This document shows positions 35,621-44,815 of a DNA stretch of 64,000 nt, one piece after another. Origin of the DNA: Coriobacteriaceae bacterium (GTDB taxonomy: Bacteria > Actinomycetota > Coriobacteriia > Coriobacteriales > Coriobacteriaceae); the NCBI GenBank assembly GCA_025757745.1, contig CP107217.1, positions 186,001 to 250,000 of the forward strand, written 5' to 3'. Every line of letters starts with the position of its first letter. Position 1 is the stretch's first letter. The notes beneath the pieces were generated by a model. That model had not been told where the DNA came from. It worked only from the letters and a program-made list of their open reading frames with translations, and did not search any database. The position numbers were made by a program, and so were the translations under genes.

Positions 35621-35861
35621 TCGAGCCCCCTTAGTAGTTCGATTTTGCCACATTGGGTGCGCGCCGCCCGCGGAGGCGTGTTCCATTTGCGCCCCAAGGC
35701 GTGCAACTCGCGCCAAGCGGCAGGGCGTTAGAAAGTGCAGCAGCAAAATAATCCGTGGATAAACATGTCAACAGATGCTGGCGGCCGGTCGGGGACCATG
35801 CCGACCGCCAGCGCCAAGCGATAACGAACATTGCGAAAGCATAGGGGTAAGGGGAGCTATG

Positions 35862-38108
35862 ATGAGGGAGAAGAAGATGGGGATGCGCACTGTGTTGACG
35901 CGTCTGCTGGGCATCGCCACCGTAGCATGCGCGCTTGTGGCGACGCCGGGGGTGGCTGAGGCGGCGACTACGGCGGATATTCCTTCGAATGTGAAGATAG
36001 CCCAAACAGAGAGCACCAACCCCTACGTTGCCGACACGGTGACGCTCGAGGCGGGTGAGGATTACGTTGTCGGTGGAGAGATCAAGATCAACCATTACGT
36101 CGTAAAGGGCGGTACCGAGCAAGATCCGACGCGCATCTATCTCACCGGGAATGCAAGTGTTGGTCACTGGCCTGGTTCCATTAAGGACAAAAGAGGCAGC
36201 GGCTACGACGAGCTCTTTGTGCTTGACGGCGGCTATATCGAGTTCATTGGAACCAACGGGAATGGCAGGACTCCCGTCTATTGCAACGGCAAGAGCTTTT
36301 TGTCCGACAATGCCGGCAGAAAAGACGGTTACGGCGATGGTGCCGATAAAAACAGGGTCCCCAACAGCCTGAACCTTAAGGTTTCCGGCATCGAGCTTAT
36401 AACGGTAGGCTCAGGGGTGTCTAAAAGGCCAATTGCGCTGTACGGCACGATGGTCGATGGCGAAACCGCGACCTTCGACAATGTCAAGGTCAGCAAATGG
36501 GATTGCACGCCGAACGGTGCGACTTATGGCAGCAGTCACGCGTACAGCAACATCGCAACAGAATATGAAGCCTCTCCGGCTCCGGTAACGATTCTCAGCT
36601 CGGCGAACGGTGCAAAGAGTTTGGACGTCGCGTTTAGCAACTGTGAATTTACGGATAATGAAGATGACTGCGCTGGTGCGCTAAGCGTCGTAGGCCGTGG
36701 GTGCAGGCCCAAGGTTGTGCTCAACAACTGCACCTTCAAGAACAATCAACAAGAATCGATCTGGTGCAAAGAACTTAACGTGCAGGATAAAAATGAGCAT
36801 ACCCATGCTGGCAACATTGTTGTCAATAATGCGGACATTACGCTGAACGGTTGCACCATCACATCGACGCAAGAAGCGGCGAACTATACGCAAGATATGG
36901 TTATGACGAGCGCAATTGCGGTGGCTAAAAATTCGACATGCACGCTCAACAATACGCAGGTGAGCGACACTTATGCAGAGGGCACGTACTACCATTCCGA
37001 TGCGAACACGCGTCGAAACACTGTGTATGCCCGCGGAACGGTGACGCTTGCTGGCAATACGACCATTACAACTAACGGCGAGAAGGGCGCCCGAGGCCTT
37101 GCGCTTGACACGCCGGGGATTAATTACTACGGCAAACTGAACATTGCCGACACCTTCACGGGTAAGGTCCAGCTGTCGCTCAAGGACGATCAGCTGGGCG
37201 CCTATGCAGGCACGCAGTGGAAGCTTGGCACCTGCGGCATCGAAGAGAGCGACCTGCGCGCTCGTGTTACTACGGACGACCCGAGCGTTGGCATCGGAAG
37301 GACAGACGACGGATATGTGTACGCCTCGCGCCTGCCGCACGAACATGTGTGGTCGGTGGAAAAGGCTGCCAACAGCTCATATCAGCTGAAGGTCACCTGC
37401 TCCGGCAAGATGCGCCCGAGCGATTGCAGCTACAAAAATGGCTATGCCGTCGAGCTGGGTATCGATGGGGCAACGCCGGATAAGGGAAAGCTGGGCGTTA
37501 CATACAGCGGCGGAGAAGTCACTCCAACGCTGATGATGTCGAATAAGGACGGCTATGCTAGGGACGATATCGTCTCGAAGGGCGACGTCTATATCTCCGG
37601 CTCTAGGTATTACAAGCTTACGAAGTGGGGCGACAGCGCGGGCGAGGCGCTGGAGCATGTTCCTACCGATGCGGGGATTTACCGTATCGAGTCTACGGTT
37701 AAGGTCAAGGGCCAGGAGGGCGACCTGACGCTTGCTCGCGAGTTCCAAATAAGACCGCTGGAGTTGAGCAAGGTCAGCGGACTCACGTTTGAATTCAATG
37801 ACGGCGGAACAGACACCACGGTTGATGGTGAGAAAGCCCGTGCGTACCCGTGGACGGGTAAGACGATCAAGCCCAGTTTCTCTGTCAAGATTTATAACTA
37901 CGGCTCTCAAAGCTGGTCGTACTTTGTCAAGGACAATGACTACGTGATTGACGGCGATTCGACGTATAGCACAGTGAGCGCGATCGATCCCCCCCCAGCT
38001 CCAATTCCTACTTCCCGTACTATCAGATCTATATCAAGGGTACGGGTAACTATACGGGTTCGGCATACGCAAACTGGACCATCACAGGTACGCAGTTTGA
38101 GAACGTGA
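35862..38108 (+). CDS. Giant surface protein, N-terminal part (frameshifted)
   Basis: This first 748-codon piece has a signal peptide (residues 1-34, ending GVAEA). A beta-helix-like region (about 70-440) follows, rich in short strands and Asn, as in pectate-lyase-like adhesins. A HEHVWSVEKAANSS segment starts the repeat region. The native frame ends at a run of eight C (37989-37996); past it the frame reads 38 nonsense codons to a stop at 38108. With nine C the frame would run straight into the next open frame, giving a continuous protein of about 2,075 residues. Ribosome binding site AAGGGGAG precedes the ATG. An alternative ATG lies three bases earlier. Confidence 0.8.
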   Translation: MREKKMGMRTVLTRLLGIATVACALVATPGVAEAATTADIPSNVKIAQTESTNPYVADTVTLEAGEDYVVGGEIKINHYVVKGGTEQDPTRIYLTGNASVGHWPGSIKDKRGSGYDELFVLDGGYIEFIGTNGNGRTPVYCNGKSFLSDNAGRKDGYGDGADKNRVPNSLNLKVSGIELITVGSGVSKRPIALYGTMVDGETATFDNVKVSKWDCTPNGATYGSSHAYSNIATEYEASPAPVTILSSANGAKSLDVAFSNCEFTDNEDDCAGALSVVGRGCRPKVVLNNCTFKNNQQESIWCKELNVQDKNEHTHAGNIVVNNADITLNGCTITSTQEAANYTQDMVMTSAIAVAKNSTCTLNNTQVSDTYAEGTYYHSDANTRRNTVYARGTVTLAGNTTITTNGEKGARGLALDTPGINYYGKLNIADTFTGKVQLSLKDDQLGAYAGTQWKLGTCGIEESDLRARVTTDDPSVGIGRTDDGYVYASRLPHEHVWSVEKAANSSYQLKVTCSGKMRPSDCSYKNGYAVELGIDGATPDKGKLGVTYSGGEVTPTLMMSNKDGYARDDIVSKGDVYISGSRYYKLTKWGDSAGEALEHVPTDAGIYRIESTVKVKGQEGDLTLAREFQIRPLELSKVSGLTFEFNDGGTDTTVDGEKARAYPWTGKTIKPSFSVKIYNYGSQSWSYFVKDNDYVIDGDSTYSTVSAIDPPPAPIPTSRTIRSISRVRVTIRVRHTQTGPSQVRSLRT
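37989..37996 (+). other. C8 homopolymer at the frameshift, possible phase-variation switch
   Basis: Eight consecutive C directly after a GAT codon. The upstream frame needs a multiple of three C to continue, so nine C restores the reading into SSNSYFPYYQIYIKGTGNYT. One added C would switch the gene on. A sequencing or assembly slip is the competing explanation. Confidence 0.75.
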
Positions 38109-41100
38109 CGGCAGAGGGATTCGAGGGCGTCTACGACGGACAGCCTCACGGCGTCAACATTTCGGTGTCAAATGCCCCTGCCGACATGACGATCGAGTAC
38201 AGCTTTGATGAGGGCGACAGCTGGACAACGGAGGCGAAGAGCTATACGGACGTTCAGCGTAACCGTAAGGGCGAGATCTGCTCCGTAACGGTCGATTACC
38301 GCATCACCGCGAAAGACTATGTGACAAAGAGCGGGTCGGTTGAAATCAAGATCACGCCGGCCAGGCAGCCTGTTCCGTGGCGTTATATCGCTAGCGAAGG
38401 CACGGGTGTCAAGGTCAAGGACCAAAGTGCGCATTTGCTCGAGGATGGGTCGCTCTCCAACTTGAATAAGACCTATGAGTGGAGAAAATACGGGGACACA
38501 TACTGGGAGTCCATCGGTGCCGGTAAAACTTCGGTCGATGGACTGCCTGCCGGAAAGTATGAGGTGCGCTTCAAAGCGGACAACAACCACTACGCTTCGG
38601 GGGCTAACGTCTTCGAAATTGCGGAGGGTCCTTGCGCGTCCGCTGACGGTACTTGGTATAAGACCGAGGGTTCGAATGGCGCTCACTGGCAGGTGTGTCG
38701 ATGCGGCAAGAAGCTCAACGAAGACACGCATGTCTTCTCTTGGGAGGAAGTTAAGGCTCCCACCACCGAGAAGCCCGGTCTAAAGCGGTATCAATGCTCC
38801 ACGTGCGGCTATGTCCTGCGCGAGGAGGAGATTCCTCCGGCGTGCATCGGCGGTTATGTCGGCGTGTATGACGGCAACGAGCATGCCGTGAGCGTTGACC
38901 TTAAGGATGACGCGACGGCTCAGTTCAGCATCGACGGTGGCGTCACGTGGAAAACGGATGCTCCCACAATCAAAAACGTCGGCAAGACCACTGTCGACTA
39001 TAAGGTGACCACCTCTGGTGCTTCCGACATCAAGGGTCAGGTGACGCTCGAGGTGACGCCGCTTGCGATCACGGTGGCGCCTGCTGCCGCATCTAAAACG
39101 TATGGCGACCCGGATCCCGACTTTACCTATGAAGTGACGGCCGGCTCTCTTATGGAGGGCGATACGCTTTCTGATATTACGTATAAGCGTGATGAGGGCG
39201 AGAGTGTTCTGACCGGTTATAAGACGTACAAGGTGACGGCTTCTCAGAAAGAGGGCGCCAACGCTAATTACGACATTACGTTTGAGGCGGGCGAGTTCAC
39301 CATTACGCGCCGTACTATCGATGTGAAGTGGACGGTTGGACAATACGTTTACAACGGCCAAGAACAGGGCCCTACGGCAGAGATAACCAATCTGGTTAAC
39401 AACGACGACGTGTCTCTCAAGGTCGTTGACGCCGCAAAGGTAAATGCCGGTATGTATACGGCGAAGGTGACTGGGCTCGTCGGTGAGGATAAGGTTCTCG
39501 CTAATTACCGCAAGCCGTCGGGCATCGAGTGCAAGTACGCTATCGCCAAGGCCAAACGAGACAGCGCTCCCAATGTAAAGGCGACGGCGGAGACCGTGAG
39601 CGGCAAACACGACGGCACGATTGAAGGTGTCGATACGTCGATGCAGCTGGGTAAGCCTAGCAAGCAGATGATGTTCATCAAGACAAGTGATCTGGCCGAT
39701 GGCGACAAGCTTGAGAATCTTGCGCCCGGTTCCTATCGCCTGTGCTACGGGGCGACGACGAATTACGAAGCCTCCGAGATCGTTACCGTTACGATTGCCG
39801 CTGGCCGCAAGCTCAAGGTAACGCTGCCGGCCGAGCAGACGGGCTACACGCTCACGGCTGACGCGACCGAGCTCGACTGGCATGGCTCTGCCACCCTCAC
39901 TATCAGCATCGAGGATGGCTACTTTGCCGACTCCCTCACCTATGTCGTCAAGGTCAACGGAGGCGCCGTGACGCCCAACGAACGCGGCGAGTTCACCGTC
40001 CAGGACGTCGAGGGCGACGTGAGGGTAACGGTCGAGGGTGTGCACAAGCACGAGGCCGTGAACGATAAGTGGCTCTCCGACGATAACGCGCACTGGCACG
40101 AGTGCACCTGCGGCGAGAAGATCGACGAGGCTGCGCACACCTTTGAGTGGGTTGTCGACAAGGCGCCCACGGCAACCGAGGCTGGCTCCAAGCATCAGCA
40201 GTGCACGGTCTGTGGACATGCGTTGCCTGCAGTCGAGATTCCGGCTGCCGCTATCGCTGGCTACTCCGACGAGTACGACGGTGCGTATCATACGGTCGAT
40301 GCGACGAGACTGCCCGAGGGCGCGACGGCCCAGTACAGCACCGACGGCAAGAACTGGTCCTCCGAGGCCCCCAAGATCCGCGACGTTGGCACACTGACTG
40401 TTTCCTATAAGGTGACGATCGACGGTACGACCGCCGAGGGCGAGGTCACGCTCGAGGTCAAGCCGTGCCCGATCACGGTTGCGGCCGACGATGCCTCCAA
40501 GACCTATGGCGAGGCCGACCCCGTGTTTACGTGGACGATCACATCCGGCGAGCTTGTCGAGGGTGAGAGCCTTCAGGGTATTGAGATCGAGCGCGAAGAT
40601 GACGACAACGTGCGCGAGGGCGGCTATGCTCTGCAGCTGACGCAGCCCGAGGGTGCAAACCCCAACTACAGCATCACGTTCGTCGATGGCGCGTTCACCA
40701 TCAACCAGCGTCTGCTCACTGTGACGTGGGGCACCACCGAGTTCACCTATGACGGCAAGGAGCACTGCCCTGTGGCCACGCTCGGCAATGTTATCGGCAA
40801 TGATGACCTCGGCGCGACCGTCGAGGGCTCTCAGACCGAGGTCGGCACCTCTTATAAGGCGACCCTCACCGCGCTGACGGGCAAGGCAGCGGGCAACTAC
40901 GCGCTGCCCGCCGATGGCTTGACCTGCGAGTTCTCCATCAAGAAGGCCGCCCAGGACGCGCCGAAGGTCCAGGCCGAGGCCGAGACCGTGAGCGGCAGGC
41001 ACGACGGCAAGATCGCGGGCGTCAACGCGACGATGGAGTGGCGCGCCAAGGGTGCCGCCGAGTACCAGGCCGTGGGCGAGGGCGTGACCGAGCTCAAGGA

Positions 41101-42088
41101 TCTCGCCGCCGGCGTGTACGAGGTGCGCTACCAGGCCAAGGCCAACTACGATGCCTCCTCTGCTACCGAGATCACCGTGGCTGCCGGCCGCAAGCTGGTC
41201 GTGGCGCTGCCGACTAACCAGCAGGGCTACACGCTTGCCGCGACGGCAACCGAGCTCGACTGGCACGGCTCCGCAACGCTTACCGTGAGCATCGACAGCG
41301 CGTACTTTGCGGGCAAGGGCTACGCCGTCAAGGTCGATGGTAAGGCCATCGAGCTCTCCGACAAGGGCACCTATGAGCTCAAGGATGTCGAGGGCGACGT
41401 GAATGTGACGGTCGAGGGTGTCCTCAAGCACGAGTCCGACGGCACGGGCTGGGCGCACGATGCCAAGAATCATTGGCATGTCTGCCGCTGCGGCGACATC
41501 ATCGACAAGGCGGAGCACACCTTTGAGTGGGTCGTCGACTGGCCGGCGACGGTCGAGGCCAAGGGTGAGAAGCATCAGGAGTGCACCGTCTGCCACGAGA
41601 AGGGCAAGACTGAGGAGATCGCGATTCTGGCGCCCGAGATCACCGACGGCAAGGGTCAGACGATGGTGGTCGAGGCCGCCAAGGACCTGACCTTCCGCTC
41701 GAGCGCGCCGCTCGAGTTCTTCCGGAAGGTGCTGGTTGACGGCAAGGAGGTCGCGCGCGAGAACTACGAGCTCACAGAGGGCTCCACGATTGTGACGCTC
41801 AAGGCGAGCTTCCTGAATACGCTCGGCGTGGGCGAGCACACGCTGAGCGTGGTCTCGACCACGGGCACGGCCGAGACGACCTTTACGGTCGCCGAGGCTG
41901 CCAAGCCCGCTCCTGGCCAGACCACTACGACTACTACGACCACGACTACGACTTCCAAGCCTAAGAAGAAGGCTGGCAAGGAGACGTTGCCTGAGTCCGG
42001 CGACAGCACGTATGTCATGGCTGGTGCCGTACTCGCAGTCGGTGTGGCAGCTCTGCTGCTGGCGTGGGCCATGAAGCGCCGCGCTTAA
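38105..42088 (+). CDS. Giant surface protein, C-terminal part with LPESG anchor
   Basis: This 1,327-codon frame is the rest of the surface protein; sensible coding already begins right after the C8 tract at 37997. It holds MBG-type repeats (ITVAADDASKTYGEADPVF and ITVAPAAASKTYGDPDPDF) and zinc-ribbon-like Cys repeats (CRCGKKLNEDTHVFSWEEV, CTVCGHALP). Two large copies of a 461-residue unit exist, for example GYTLTADATELDWHGSATL and GYTLAATATELDWHGSATL, exactly 1,383 bases apart. The end has a Thr tract, then LPESG (near residue 1295), a membrane helix and KRRA: a sortase signal, with E in place of the usual variable residue and S in place of T. It has no ribosome binding site of its own. Confidence 0.8.
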   Translation: MTAEGFEGVYDGQPHGVNISVSNAPADMTIEYSFDEGDSWTTEAKSYTDVQRNRKGEICSVTVDYRITAKDYVTKSGSVEIKITPARQPVPWRYIASEGTGVKVKDQSAHLLEDGSLSNLNKTYEWRKYGDTYWESIGAGKTSVDGLPAGKYEVRFKADNNHYASGANVFEIAEGPCASADGTWYKTEGSNGAHWQVCRCGKKLNEDTHVFSWEEVKAPTTEKPGLKRYQCSTCGYVLREEEIPPACIGGYVGVYDGNEHAVSVDLKDDATAQFSIDGGVTWKTDAPTIKNVGKTTVDYKVTTSGASDIKGQVTLEVTPLAITVAPAAASKTYGDPDPDFTYEVTAGSLMEGDTLSDITYKRDEGESVLTGYKTYKVTASQKEGANANYDITFEAGEFTITRRTIDVKWTVGQYVYNGQEQGPTAEITNLVNNDDVSLKVVDAAKVNAGMYTAKVTGLVGEDKVLANYRKPSGIECKYAIAKAKRDSAPNVKATAETVSGKHDGTIEGVDTSMQLGKPSKQMMFIKTSDLADGDKLENLAPGSYRLCYGATTNYEASEIVTVTIAAGRKLKVTLPAEQTGYTLTADATELDWHGSATLTISIEDGYFADSLTYVVKVNGGAVTPNERGEFTVQDVEGDVRVTVEGVHKHEAVNDKWLSDDNAHWHECTCGEKIDEAAHTFEWVVDKAPTATEAGSKHQQCTVCGHALPAVEIPAAAIAGYSDEYDGAYHTVDATRLPEGATAQYSTDGKNWSSEAPKIRDVGTLTVSYKVTIDGTTAEGEVTLEVKPCPITVAADDASKTYGEADPVFTWTITSGELVEGESLQGIEIEREDDDNVREGGYALQLTQPEGANPNYSITFVDGAFTINQRLLTVTWGTTEFTYDGKEHCPVATLGNVIGNDDLGATVEGSQTEVGTSYKATLTALTGKAAGNYALPADGLTCEFSIKKAAQDAPKVQAEAETVSGRHDGKIAGVNATMEWRAKGAAEYQAVGEGVTELKDLAAGVYEVRYQAKANYDASSATEITVAAGRKLVVALPTNQQGYTLAATATELDWHGSATLTVSIDSAYFAGKGYAVKVDGKAIELSDKGTYELKDVEGDVNVTVEGVLKHESDGTGWAHDAKNHWHVCRCGDIIDKAEHTFEWVVDWPATVEAKGEKHQECTVCHEKGKTEEIAILAPEITDGKGQTMVVEAAKDLTFRSSAPLEFFRKVLVDGKEVARENYELTEGSTIVTLKASFLNTLGVGEHTLSVVSTTGTAETTFTVAEAAKPAPGQTTTTTTTTTTTSKPKKKAGKETLPESGDSTYVMAGAVLAVGVAALLLAWAMKRRA

Positions 42089-42104
42089 CTGCATGCCAGT
42101 TCCC

Positions 42105-42136
42105 AGCGGGTCCGGATCGAGCGATCCGGACCCGCT
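42105..42136 (+). terminator. Terminator after the surface protein gene
   Basis: AGCGGGTCCGGATC pairs with GATCCGGACCCGCT around a short loop, followed by TCT. It begins 17 bases after the stop codon. Confidence 0.75.
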
Positions 42137-42185
42137 TCTATGCCCACCGCCTCTTGGGCCAAGGCAAAACGGGCCGCTCGAACCG

Positions 42186-42244
42186 TGCGGCAGGTCCATT
42201 TTCGACTATCCTCAGCTTGCCAGTTCGAAAATGGACCTGCCGCA
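42186..42244. repeat. 20-bp perfect hairpin in the nadA upstream region
   Basis: Arms 42186-42205 and 42225-42244 (TGCGGCAGGTCCATTTTCGA and complement) with a 19-base loop. It resembles the other long dispersed palindromes and is separate from the operator palindrome that follows. Confidence 0.65.
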
Positions 42245-42268
42245 TGATTGAATCTTTATTTCAACTTT

Positions 42269-42312
42269 ACACCTGGCTTTACAGCTGTCTTGTCAGCTGT
42301 AAAGCCAGGTGT
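42269..42312 (+). promoter_or_regulatory. Large palindrome before nadA, candidate NiaR operator
   Basis: Perfect 19-base arms (42269-42287 and 42294-42312) around TCTTGT. The inner part reads TTTACAGCTG, TCTTGT, CAGCTGTAAA. It lies 42 bases before the nadA ATG. The operon's last gene encodes a NiaR-type repressor, and known NiaR boxes, as I recall them, are palindromes with TTTACA-like ends, so this is the best candidate operator. It could also fold as an RNA hairpin. Confidence 0.6.
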
Positions 42313-42353
42313 CATACTAAAGCTCCAAGATTCGCCAAAAGAGAGGGGCCTTG

Positions 42354-43379
42354 ATGGCACAGAGCGCGAACATGGATGCGTCGGAGCTTGCACGCGATAT
42401 CGCGGCCGGCCTAGCATCGGCAACGACGGCAACGGAGCGCGCGGCACTGGTGCCCACAGAGCTCGTCGAGGCCATTCAGCAACTAAAAACTCAACGTGAC
42501 GCGGTGATCCTGGCGCACTACTATGTGGCGCCCGAGGTCCAAGCCGTTGCCGATTACGTCGGCGACAGCTTCTACCTGGCAAAGCTCGCCAAGAGCCTGC
42601 CGCAGCAGACCATCGTGCTGTGTGGTGTGGAGTTTATGGGCGAGAGCGCCAAGCTGCTCAATCCCACCAAGACCGTGCTGCTGCCCGAGCCGGGCGCGGA
42701 CTGCCCCATGGCTCACATGGTCAAGCGCGAGACGGTCGACGCGGCGCGCACCGAGTACGGCGACGACCTTGCCGTGGTCTGCTACGTCAACTCGACGGTC
42801 GAGATCAAGAGCTGGAGTGACGTGTGCGTTACCAGCTCCAACGCCGTCAAGATCGTCTCCGAGCTGCCGCAGCAACACGTCCTGTTCATCCCCGATCAAA
42901 ACCTGGGCCGCTTCGTAGCCGAGCAGGTGCCGCAAAAGCACGTCATCCTCAACAATGGCTACTGCCCGCGTCATCACATTATTACCGTCGAGCAGATTGT
43001 CGATGCACAGGAGGCGCATCCCGACGCGCTCGTGCTGGCGCACCCCGAGTGCAAGGCCGACGTCCTGGCCGAGGCCGACTACATCGGCTCCACTGCCGGC
43101 ATCATCAAATATGCCGAGGAGTCGGACGCGAGCGAGTTCATCATCGTGACGGTCCGCGGCGTGCTCTACGAACTTGAGCGCCGCTGCCAGGGCACCGGCA
43201 AGAAGTTCTACTTCCCTGCGGTGCAGCCCACCTGTGTCAACATGGATCTCATCACGCTCGAAAAGCTCGTGCACTGCCTGGAGACGGGCGAGGGCGAGGT
43301 GCAGATTGGCGTGTCGGACGAGGCCGCCGATCAGGCCAAGCTCACGCTCGACCGCATGCTCGAGTACGCGGCGCGCTAA
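42354..43379 (+). CDS. nadA: Quinolinate synthase NadA
   Basis: This 341-residue 4Fe-4S enzyme condenses iminoaspartate with dihydroxyacetone phosphate to quinolinate. RDAVILAHYYVAPEVQAVAD (about 49-68) and YVGDSFYLAKLAK are typical. FIPDQNLGRFVAEQVP and HPECKADVLAEADYIGSTAG (about 225-244) include a cluster Cys; VQPTCVNMDLITLEKL (near 290) has another. GAGAGGGG precedes the ATG. It opens the nadABC-niaR operon. Confidence 0.96.
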   Translation: MAQSANMDASELARDIAAGLASATTATERAALVPTELVEAIQQLKTQRDAVILAHYYVAPEVQAVADYVGDSFYLAKLAKSLPQQTIVLCGVEFMGESAKLLNPTKTVLLPEPGADCPMAHMVKRETVDAARTEYGDDLAVVCYVNSTVEIKSWSDVCVTSSNAVKIVSELPQQHVLFIPDQNLGRFVAEQVPQKHVILNNGYCPRHHIITVEQIVDAQEAHPDALVLAHPECKADVLAEADYIGSTAGIIKYAEESDASEFIIVTVRGVLYELERRCQGTGKKFYFPAVQPTCVNMDLITLEKLVHCLETGEGEVQIGVSDEAADQAKLTLDRMLEYAAR

Positions 43380-43382
43380 GCC

Positions 43383-43417
43383 AATGTGACATGAGGGACC
43401 ATCCCTTATGCCACATT
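43383..43417. repeat. Hairpin in the nadA-nadB gap
   Basis: AATGTGACATGAGGGA pairs with TCCCTTATGCCACATT with one mismatch and one G-T pair. It ends just before the nadB ribosome binding site and contains an in-frame ATG (43391) that I reject as start. It may tune nadB translation. Confidence 0.6.
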
Positions 43418-43435
43418 ACAAGGGAGAGGATTCCT

Positions 43436-44812
43436 GTGGAAACCAAACAATACCCCGATATGGAGTGCGACGTCGTCATTGCCGGTTGCGGCGTGGCAGG
43501 CCTGTATGCGGCTCTCAATCTGCCGACGAGCACGCGCGTGATCATGCTCTCCAAGGGCGCGGTCGACGAGTGCGACTCGATGCTCGCGCAGGGCGGCATC
43601 TGCGTACTACCCGAGGGTTCTGACTACGATGCCTTCTTTGAGGACACCATGCACGCCGGCCATTACGAGAACCGCCGCGAGAGCGTCGACATCATGATCC
43701 GCTCAAGCCGCTCGGTCATCAACGACCTGCTGGCCATGGGCGTGGACTTTGAGCGCAAGGCCGACGGCAGCCTCGACTTTACCCGCGAGGGCGCGCACAG
43801 CCGCCCGCGCATTGCCTTCCATGCCGATATTACGGGCAAGGAGATCACAACCAAGCTGCTCCAGGCCGTTCGCAAGCTGGACAACGTGCAGATTTTGGAG
43901 CACGTGGCCATGACCGACATCCTGACGGGCGAGCGCGATGGCGCCACGGTGTGCACCGGTGTCGTCGCCGTTTCCGTGGACGAGGGCAACTCAGTTCGTC
44001 CCGCCGACGAGCTGGCAAATGCCGCCGAGGGCGTGCATGCTGGCGAGCCGTTTAAGATTCATGCCCGCCACACGCTGTGGGCGACGGGCGGCATCGGCGG
44101 CGTATACGACCATTCGACCAACTACCCGCAGCTCACAGGCGATGCCTGCTACATCGCGCAGGAGCACGGCATCACGATGGAGCACCTGGACTACGTGCAG
44201 ATTCATCCCACGGGACTGTTTTCGCCGCAGCCGGGCCGCACCTTCCTGATCAGCGAGAGCTGCCGCGGCGAGGGCGCGATTCTGCTCAACGCCGCCGGTG
44301 AGCGCTTTACCGACGAACTGCAGCCGCGCGACGTTGTCGCCGCCGCTATTCGCGAGCAGATGAAGCAGGACGGCACCGAGCACGAGTGGCTGAGCTTTGC
44401 TCCCGTCGAGCGCGACGTGGTGACCGGGCACTTTGCCAATATCCGCGCGCGCTGCCTGGAGGACGGCCGCGACATCTTGGACGAGCCCATTCCCGTCACA
44501 CCCACGCAGCACTACTTTATGGGCGGCGTATGGGTCGACAAGGACGGCCACACTTCGATGCCCGAACTCTACGCCGCCGGCGAGACGGCCTGCAATGGCG
44601 TGCACGGCAAGAACCGCCTGGCTTCTAACAGCCTGCTCGAGTCTCTGGTTTGGGGCCGCCGCGCCGCGTGGTATATGCGCACCGGCGAGTCGCTAGCCGT
44701 GGAGCAGGCCGGTGAGCCCGCGCTTGACGGGCGCCACCGCGCCCTGAGCGCCGATGCCCTTGCAATCGATGATTTGGCCCGTGCCGCCGGCACGCAGGCC
44801 GTGGAGGAGTAG
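43436..44812 (+). CDS. nadB: L-aspartate oxidase NadB
   Basis: This 458-residue FAD enzyme makes iminoaspartate, the substrate of NadA. The dinucleotide fold is CDVVIAGCGVAGLYAALNL (about 11-29). MLAQGGICVLPEGSDYDAFF (about 49-68) and HIDRARE-like REGAHSRPRIAFHADITGKE (about 117-136) follow. The active-site block VQIHPTGLFSPQPGRTFLIS (about 246-265) and GVHGKNRLASNSLLESLVWG (about 383-402) are intact. The GTG at 43436 is chosen since AGGGAGAGGA is properly spaced. The C-terminal helical domain is short compared with E. coli NadB (about 540 residues). Confidence 0.93.
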   Translation: METKQYPDMECDVVIAGCGVAGLYAALNLPTSTRVIMLSKGAVDECDSMLAQGGICVLPEGSDYDAFFEDTMHAGHYENRRESVDIMIRSSRSVINDLLAMGVDFERKADGSLDFTREGAHSRPRIAFHADITGKEITTKLLQAVRKLDNVQILEHVAMTDILTGERDGATVCTGVVAVSVDEGNSVRPADELANAAEGVHAGEPFKIHARHTLWATGGIGGVYDHSTNYPQLTGDACYIAQEHGITMEHLDYVQIHPTGLFSPQPGRTFLISESCRGEGAILLNAAGERFTDELQPRDVVAAAIREQMKQDGTEHEWLSFAPVERDVVTGHFANIRARCLEDGRDILDEPIPVTPTQHYFMGGVWVDKDGHTSMPELYAAGETACNGVHGKNRLASNSLLESLVWGRRAAWYMRTGESLAVEQAGEPALDGRHRALSADALAIDDLARAAGTQAVEE

Positions 44813-44815
44813 ACC

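Noticed and set aside
38780..42199. Very long open frame antisense to the surface protein gene
   Set aside because: It mirrors the codon pattern of the plus-strand gene, has no ribosome binding site and shows no known domain; the plus strand has MBG repeats and a sorting signal.
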